Under the pieces are notes generated by a model. It made no database searches. It saw only the letters and a program-made list of their open reading frames with translations, and was not told the origin of the DNA. The position numbers and the translations under genes are program-made. From Liquidambar formosana (Eukaryota; Streptophyta; Magnoliopsida; Saxifragales; Altingiaceae), in NCBI GenBank assembly GCA_039720395.1, contig CM077820.1:18311923-18375922 (forward strand): a DNA stretch of 64,000 nt, given 5' to 3'. Every line of letters begins with the position of its first letter. Within the stretch, counting starts at the first letter, position 1. Shown one piece after another: positions 57,207-64,000 of this stretch.

Positions 57207-57592
57207 GTGGTCTTTTAAGCCTAATAACACGTGTAAGGAGGAAATTCTTGTTTCAATCCGTGATAGAGTAACTTTCGTAATATGATATATGTATTGAATA
57301 TTGATATTCTTATCTTGTTATTGAAAAAAAAAAAAAAAAAAAAGAAAGAAGAAGAAGAAGAAGAAGAAGAAGAAGAAGAAGAAGAAGGAAACTGTGGTCT
57401 TTTAAGCCTAATAACACGTGTAAGGAGGAAATTCTTGTTTCAATCCGTGATAGAGTAACTTTCGTAATATGATATATGTATTGAATATTGATATTCTTAT
57501 CTTGTTATTGAAAAAAAAAAAAAAAAAGAAAGAAGAAGAAGAAGAAGAAGAAGAAGAAGAAGAAGAAGAAGAAGGAAAAGAAAAGAAAAGAA
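57207..57592. repeat. 187-bp nearly perfect tandem duplication with GAA arrays
   Basis: The block starting gtggtcttttaagcctaata at 57207 is repeated at 57394. About 120 bp are identical base for base, followed in each copy by poly-A and a (GAA)n array that differs a little in length. Confidence 0.92.
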
Positions 57593-57840
57593 AAGAAGCG
57601 GCTTTGAAATTTCGAAGATGGATGTAACAAACCAATGATATGCTCACTTAGAAAAATCATAATTTTATTAAATTTTTTAACACATCTCGAAAGTATAATT
57701 TACAATGCAATATTCAATTTGAAACTCAACCAAGCGGGTCAATAGATGAAAGCCATCGAGAGATGAGTTGGAGCTTTGAAATGAACCTATAAATTTAGGC
57801 AGTTTTTTTTTATTGCAAAACTCAAATAATATTTAAATAT

Positions 57841-58350
57841 GGGTAAATATCTAAAATATCCTTAAAAATAAGATTTTTATCAAAAAAACCCCATAAAGTA
57901 ATTTGCCTATCTAAAAAACCCAAATAAAGTTATAATATATTTAAAAAACCCAACACTCTAACTTCCATCTAACTCATTTAAATTATACAATTTTTGGACC
58001 GACATACCTTTTTTTTTAATATTTTTTTATTCGTTTTCTTTTGTTTTTGGTTTTTTTTTTTTTCATTTTTTGTGATAAATGACAAATAATCCATTCATTA
58101 GATAAACAAGGTAGTAATACAAATTTTGAATAATTATTTTTATATTTTAATAAAAAATATAATAAGGGCATTTTAGTCAAGAAAATTCATCACTCAAACA
58201 TAATTGGATGGAAGTTAAGTTATTGGGTTTTTTATTTATTTTATTTTTTTTATATAGTTTAACCATATTTGGGTTTTTTTGGTGGGAAAATTCTTTAATG
58301 GGGTTTTTGGATATAATTCTTTTTATGAAGGATATTTTGGATATTTACCC
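57841..58350. mobile_element. MITE with ~110-130-bp terminal inverted repeats
   Basis: Left gggtaaatatctaaaatatc and right (reverse complement) gggtaaatatccaaaatatc. The similarity continues inward through aaaaccccat, aaaaaaacccaaat and gttaagttat / taacttccat words. Mutator-like by its long ends, but no clear 9-bp target duplication. Confidence 0.72.
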
Positions 58351-59625
58351 TTAAAAGGATTCGTACCGTGATTGATTATGTCCCCAAGCTTAGAATGTTC
58401 AAGGATCACCTTATACTTTTCTTAGTATCTTGAACTTTACTTATGGTCTATAATAACCTCCCTAGATTCAAGATCACTTAATTTGACATTTGATTGGAAT
58501 TTGGTTCTTTGCTTGAATTAAAGGGCAAAGCTAGGAATTGAGTTTAGGGGAGGTGAAATTTGGTCTGTTGTTAGTATTCTATCCTAATTTAAAAAATTAA
58601 AGAAGTTTTAGTTCAAAAAATTTCTCATCTTTAATTTTGAGGTAAAAAAAATGTAAAAATTTATAATCCAATGATAAAATATATAAAAAAAAAAAAAAAA
58701 ATCAAGAGAGAGAGGGAATTAGAGATTGGGGGTTGAGGATTGAGGGTTTTATATGGAGGAAAAAATAAAAATAAGAAGGGTGAGAAAGAATAATAGGAGT
58801 TAAAAACATTAAGGGATGGTAAATATAGAATTTCAAAATACTTTAAGGTATAAGAAGAAAAAAAAAAAAAGGTTGACCTCACTCCTCTCTGGCTCCTATG
58901 CTCGAATTTATGTATTATGATTATACTTGATTTTACATTGCATCACGTCACATCAAGACGAAAATAATACAAATAAAATTAATCATTTTTTGGGTGTTTC
59001 AAATATTAATATTTTTATACAATCAATGACCAATTATGGTGTATTTTAAGTAATATGGAAGACACAAATCCATCACTTGAGATTATTTAACAAAATTAGA
59101 GTTGTCACTATACTTAATCTTATCGGACCATTTCTTAAAATTTCATAATCTATCACTAATTTAAATTTCCACTCTTATTTGTTATAATAGCCATCATTCT
59201 CTTAAAGTTTTTCATTCAATGTGACGAATTGTGCCTTTAATATTACTTAAAATACAATGTTATTTAATTTTCATTTGAAGGTCCAAATGAAATTCATTCC
59301 TTAATATAAGATTCTATAATTCAAAATTAAACACGATGATAGTGTGTGAAATCAAATAAATTATTCGAATTCATTTGATGTATGAACACTTTCTTAGAGG
59401 TGTCGTGGTAATGTAAGACATGACACTCTTTCAACTCTTTCAACACATCTCTGACATAACATTTCTCTCTCTTTTCAATTTTTTTTCCCCTTTTGTCATA
59501 TTTTATCAAAGAATAACTTCGTTAAGTTTCTAAAAATATTACAAAAGATGCATTTCGAATGATGGATGTATTGCTACATGATATCATCTAATTATTTTAT
59601 ACTCCAATATAAGATATATATTTTA
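58351..59625. other. Intergenic spacer
   Basis: AT-rich, no gene recognised. Contains a GA-rich patch at about 58700-58800. Confidence 0.5.
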
Positions 59626-59983
59626 GGGTAAATTATAGAAAACCCCTTTGAAGTAAGGGAGGGTTAGCAGATAACCCCTATTATATTTTAATTTTGTCAA
59701 TGTGCCCCCTAGTTCAATTGGAAGACAAAACCAATCATCGATGGTCACCCAATTGGACATGATTTCGACGAGGGTTTCGGTAATTTTGGGCAACACGAGT
59801 CCGTTAATGGTATCATGTGTGTAGCTACGTGACTAATTTTCATCAATTTTCATTGATGGCAATTGATGGTGAGGCACATTGCCAAAAATTAAAACATAAG
59901 GGAGTCACATTGACAAAATTACAATATAAGGGGGATTATCTGCTGACCTCCCCATACTTCAGGGGGTTTTCTGCAATTTACCC
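59626..59983. mobile_element. Mutator-like MITE with perfect 9-bp target duplication
   Basis: Left end gggtaaattatagaaaaccc and right end (reverse complement) gggtaaattgcagaaaaccc. Flanked exactly by tatatttta at 59617-59625 and 59984-59992. 358 bp, no coding content. The start gggtaaat is shared with the MITE at 57841-58350. Confidence 0.88.
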
Positions 59984-60460
59984 TATATTTTATTAAGGGA
60001 GGGACGCGTTTATACTTGGTATGAAACTTTTTACTCTAACATCTCTCAATATTTTTTTGTACAATCGATATTTTTCAAACCAACTATTGGATTGGATACT
60101 CCTCTCATGTAAACTATGCATGTTAAAATTCACATTAATTGGAGATTAGGAACTATTCCATTGATAAAGTGGTTTAAGTTATAGTTTTATTTGAAAAAAG
60201 AAAAATAAATTTATAGATGAGATACTTACGAGTATTTGGTCATCGTGAAATTTAGTGTGTATGATCTTTATGAGAGAAGTATTTAATCTAACAGTTGGTT
60301 TGAAAAACAATTGATTGTACAAAAAGATATTAAAAAAATGTAAAAGTAAAGATTTATTGTGTCATATCATCATTGTGTTATATCCAAAATTTTAAAGATT
60401 TATTGTATGTATCATATTTCAAATGGTATTGTAAATGTATTTTGTAATTGTGTCTAAGGC

Positions 60461-61042
60461 TGGTTCTGAGTTTTTTGGGGCCTTTAGGTGAACTTTTAAA
60501 ATGGGGCCTTCCATACCCTATTTTTTTTTTTCTAATACTAACATAAAGTTTGTTTGCAGTTTTGCACATCCTACTGATTTTAATTTCTTAAGATTTTTAA
60601 AAAATATAAAAGGTTTTTAAGAAAATTGATAGCATTATCCATTAGAAAACATTATTTTGAATAATTTTACAGAAGAAAGTTTTTTCAAAATCTTTTGTTT
60701 AAGTAGATTTTTTTGTCAAAAATAAAACAGAGTCGATAAATAATCAAAAAAATCTATTTAAACAATAGATTTTGAAAAAACTTTTTTTTGCCAAGTTGTT
60801 CAAAATGATGTTTTCTAGTGAATTAGGTAATAAATTTTTATATATTTTTTTTAAAACCTTGATAAATAATAATTGGTGGGGTGTGCAAATAAAATTAAGG
60901 GATTACAATAATTGTTTTCTTTGGAAAAAAAAAAAAAAAAAAACTAAACCTAGTGTAAAGGTTACTCACAAAATAGGACATGAACCAAAATATGGGTCCT
61001 AGGCAACCGCCATGCTCGCGTTGCCCCAAAACCAGCCTCACC
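60461..61042. mobile_element. Probable MITE
   Basis: Left aggctggttctgag, then ttttggggcc; right (reverse complement) aggctggttttgg, then ggcaacgcg. The interior is AT-rich with an inverted pair aatagattttgaaaaaactt / aagttttttcaaaatct near 60670-60790. Target duplication not found. Confidence 0.5.
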
Positions 61043-61583
61043 GCGTCCATGCTTCATTGCTTTGTAGGTGAGTATTGATAGAGTAATAGAGGGATCTTAG
61101 CAAAAAAAACAAAGAGAGAGAAAAAAAAAAAAAAGGAGTATTGATAGGGATAAATCACTAGAGTCTAGAATCATCAATTCAATCCGTTTCCAACCAAATC
61201 CTCTAGTGTGTGGGTCCTTAATCACGTTTAATGCACACATTCATTTTATCGCTCACAGGACCGGATTTAGAAGCAGACGGAGAGTACAAAAATCTAATAC
61301 AACAGCCCGAACCATTTTCCAATTCGTACACCTTTTGCCACGTATTTCTCCTAGCTTTCCTTCGCTCTCAGATCTTCTACCTCACCACAACAACTTTCAC
61401 ACAAGTCACAATCTTTTCGCTCTCTCTCTCTCCATCTCATCCTTTCTGTTTGAATTTTCTCAAGAATCTAAAAGAGGAAAAAGAAAGAAAAAAAAACCGC
61501 CGACCTTCTTTCTCTCTGATTCTCTTCCGATTTCGACACCGTTCTCAATCAATGCTCAGCAGGTGAGCCGAGGATAGTTAACT
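61043..61583 (+). promoter_or_regulatory. Upstream region and leader of the lipase-like gene
   Basis: Pyrimidine-rich toward the start codon, with ctctctctctctccatctca at 61420-61439. This composition is typical of plant 5' leaders. No upstream ATG frame of note; transcription start not determined. Confidence 0.4.
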
Positions 61584-62788
61584 ATGGAAAACGGCGTGTG
61601 TTCTTCTGAATCAGTGAATGGAAGTCGGGATGTGTGGAGTTCTAAGAATTCTGATGTTTCTTCAACTGATCATCTTGTTGTGATGGTCAACGGAATCCTT
61701 GGAAGGTGAGGACTTCCCTGAAATTTTCATATATATATAATATTTTTGGATATGAAAAAATTCTATGTAAATTTGTTTATTTTGGGGTGCAATGTGAATT
61801 TTTAAGTTTCGTTTGCTAAATGTTTTGTTTTCCTTTTAATTTTTGTGTTAATTTCTTTGTCTTAGTTTTTAATATTGATATTATATTGAAGTGTGTAATT
61901 ATTGATTTTTTTTTTTGGGGTTAAAATATTGTTTAATTTTGAAGGAGAATTTGAATCTCTACCTCTTAATTGATAACCTTTTAGTTTTAGTTCCCTCCAC
62001 TCTCCTCTCTCTAATAACCTCTTTTAAAATTGATAATTTGTATCTCTAAAATTATTTATTTATTTATTTAAAAGATGAGTATATAATTTTGGGGTTTTGA
62101 AAATATTTTTTTGTAGTTGAATTTGAATTTTGCATCACCTAATTGATAAATTTTAGTATTTTTCCTTTCTCTTTTCGTTGATATATATATCTATATATTT
62201 ATATTTATTTATTTATTTTTTCATTGCTGTCTGCATTCGTGTTAGGACTAAAAGGGCCTCTTTGGTCGTCCCACGGAAATCAAATGACTCCATTGTTTCA
62301 ACTATTTACTATCATATGATTTTAGGATTCATGTTTGGATGGCTTTCATTATCTTGAATCGCCCCATAAGCGACAGATATGTTCACAAATTTATATGCAG
62401 AACGCAATGAAAAAATTGAATTTTCTATGGGACATTCAAACATGTCTAAGAAAATTCCCCTTGTCAAGTTTTTATGTTGTTTTGATTGTCTAAAAAAAAA
62501 AAAAACTCGTGTCAACTGAGTCATATAGTAGCATAATTAAGGGCTCAGGCTTTGTTTTCTCAGGTCTTAGATAATGGGAAATTCTGTTTTTTAGAGTCTT
62601 GATTTCCCATCTTTTCCTACATTTACCATCCTCAAATCAACATAGCATTGCTTCATCGCCGATTGGAAATCCTTTACTTTTGTGAAGTGTTGATATTTGA
62701 TGGCAGTTTTGTCCTTGCAGTGCTACGGATTGGAAGTTTGGGGCGGAGCAGTTTGTTAGGATGCTCCCTGATAAAGTGTTCGTTCATT
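61584..62788 (+). CDS. DUF676/ROG1-type serine lipase-like protein, first two coding exons
   Basis: Exon 1 61584-61705 starts MENGVCSSESVNGSRDVWSS and reaches DHLVVMVNGILG. Exon 2 62721-62788 completes SATDWKFGAEQFVRMLPDKV FVH and ends in phase 1 at a GTAAGG donor. This is the start of the plant family of alpha/beta hydrolases similar to yeast Rog1/YOR059C (DUF676). In that family the segment after LVVMV (usually HG, NG in some plant paralogues) forms part of the oxyanion region, and the catalytic Ser (GHSLGG-type) comes about 70 residues later. The rest, including the catalytic triad, lies beyond 64000. Substrate unknown. Confidence 0.85.
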
Positions 62789-62924
62789 GTAAGGAGTGTT
62801 TCTTTATGTATTATGTTTTAAACTATTTGAGCTTTCTCATTGCTGTTTTTTTTTTTGTTTTTTTTTAATTTAATAAGATTGTCAGCAAGATTATTGGATT
62901 GTAAAGTGGTAAATCTATTTTTGT

Positions 62925-62955
<31 letters not shown>

Positions 62956-64000
62956 CTACTAGCAATGCACCACGTGCTTTGTACGTGAAAAGTTTTGTGG
63001 GAAATATAAATTCTACTCCGTACAATGAAATTAATTGTTGAAACAACTATTTCCAAATTTCTTCACAGTTCGGACACTCCCTCATAAATTATTTAGCCAG
63101 TCATAGAACAGTTGTTTGTATAAGTTCAAGCACACCTGGTGACTACACATACCATGTGAATAAAGACTCTTACTAGGAACAATAATGATCATATGTTTGG
63201 TAAGTTAGGAGTGTGATGTTTCAGAGTTATTCATGGATGAGTTTAATTGTTGAACTTAGGATGTGATCCAAGAAAAAATTAAGAACGCTTAACACACAAT
63301 GATGGTTTGGTGGCCTTGTTTCAAATTAAAATTTCTATGAGTATAGTGGTTAAAACTTTTAAGTAATCTATTTGAGTTCTATTTGTATACTATTATGAGC
63401 ATAGTAGTTGAATTTTTAAAGTAACATATTCTATGAGCATAGTGGTTGAAACTTTTAAGTAGCCTATTTGAGTTCTATTTGTATACTAAGTATAGTAGTT
63501 GAAACTTTAAAGTAACCAATTTGAGTTCTATTCGTATAATTCTTGAGATTGATCAGTTTGCAATTACGTTCTTCACGTAAGTTGCATTATAAAATGAGTG
63601 GTTTTTCAAATGTCTATGGCGAATTGAATGATTTCTGTTTTTCTAGATTCCGGTTTGATATTATTCCATCCATGTGTTTTAGTTTAGGTAGGTTATTTAT
63701 TTATTTAAAACATCTTATCTCAAATCAAGGGTAAAAATGTATTTATGATTAATTAAGGGTAATATTGTCGATCAAAATTTTTTCTGTTTAAGAGACTTTT
63801 ATTAGTAGTATATATATATATTGGGAAAAAAAGGTGAAAGAATTGTTTGCTTTGTGGTCAGTGCACAGCTTTGTAATATAATTGTACCTAGTTTTTTATG
63901 TTGTAAAAATTTATATAGAAGAAGAGGAAGAAAAAGGCCTAGAGGCCCAAGGATACAAAGAGAAAAAAAAAACAAAAAACTGAGACACATTACAATTTTG
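62789..64000 (+). other. Intron 2 of the lipase-like gene (partial)
   Basis: No further exon was recognised to the right edge. Contains (CA)n at 62925-62952, a TE-end-like phrase at 62954-62992 and a 4-unit repeat at 63331-63540. Confidence 0.55.
63331..63540. repeat. Tandem repeat of ~55-bp units
   Basis: Four units with tatgag[tc]atagt[ga]gtt, a tttaa[ag]taa[ct] core and ttgagttctatttgtata. The second unit lacks the last part. Confidence 0.82.

Noticed and set aside
57340..57580. Poly-Lys/Glu or poly-Ser frames over the GAA arrays
   Set aside because: Translations of a trinucleotide repeat, not genes.
61206..61577. Two overlapping open frames upstream of the lipase-like gene
   Set aside because: Low-complexity pyrimidine-rich leader; neither resembles a protein family, and the downstream ATG gives the family start.
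1..64000. CRISPR array, phage or bacterial defence system
   Set aside because: No regularly spaced repeats with unique spacers, no prokaryotic operons; the sequence is plant nuclear DNA.

Overview
The window is nuclear DNA from a flowering plant, most likely a eudicot with a repeat-rich genome. Evidence for this: AT-rich sequence, GT-AG introns up to about 9.7 kb, plant-type LINEs and mariner, Harbinger and Mutator-like elements, and three genes that match well-known plant proteins. I see no bacterial or organellar features. The species cannot be named from the sequence alone.

Layout. 1-6330 is a stack of LINE fragments. 6701-17310 (minus) holds the first 13 coding exons of a UTP10/HEATR1 homologue (ribosome biogenesis). 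They join into an open frame of 556 codons that runs off the left edge through an intron filled with LINEs. 17402-28839 separates the two head-to-head genes and is almost all transposon: a Mutator-like element only about 90 bp upstream of the UTP10 start codon, a degenerate PIF/Harbinger element, an LTR fragment, and a mariner-like element broken by a precise solo LTR. 29518-48128 (plus) is a complete WRAP73/WDR8 WD-repeat gene, six coding exons and 459 codons before the stop. Its introns hold SINEs, LINEs, a Ty3/gypsy gag relic and several tandem duplications. 48129-61500 is intergenic and carries at least four well-delimited MITEs. 61584-62788 (plus) holds the first two coding exons of a DUF676/ROG1-type serine lipase gene that continues past the right edge.

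The three genes show no operon-like or pathway link: UTP10 acts in nucleolar pre-rRNA synthesis and processing, WRAP73 at microtubule-organising sites, and the lipase-like protein probably in lipid metabolism. I found no convincing new biological system. The most informative observations are evolutionary: elements with exact target-site duplications, nested insertions that can be ordered in time, and a transposon abutting the telo-box-bearing leader of a housekeeping gene.
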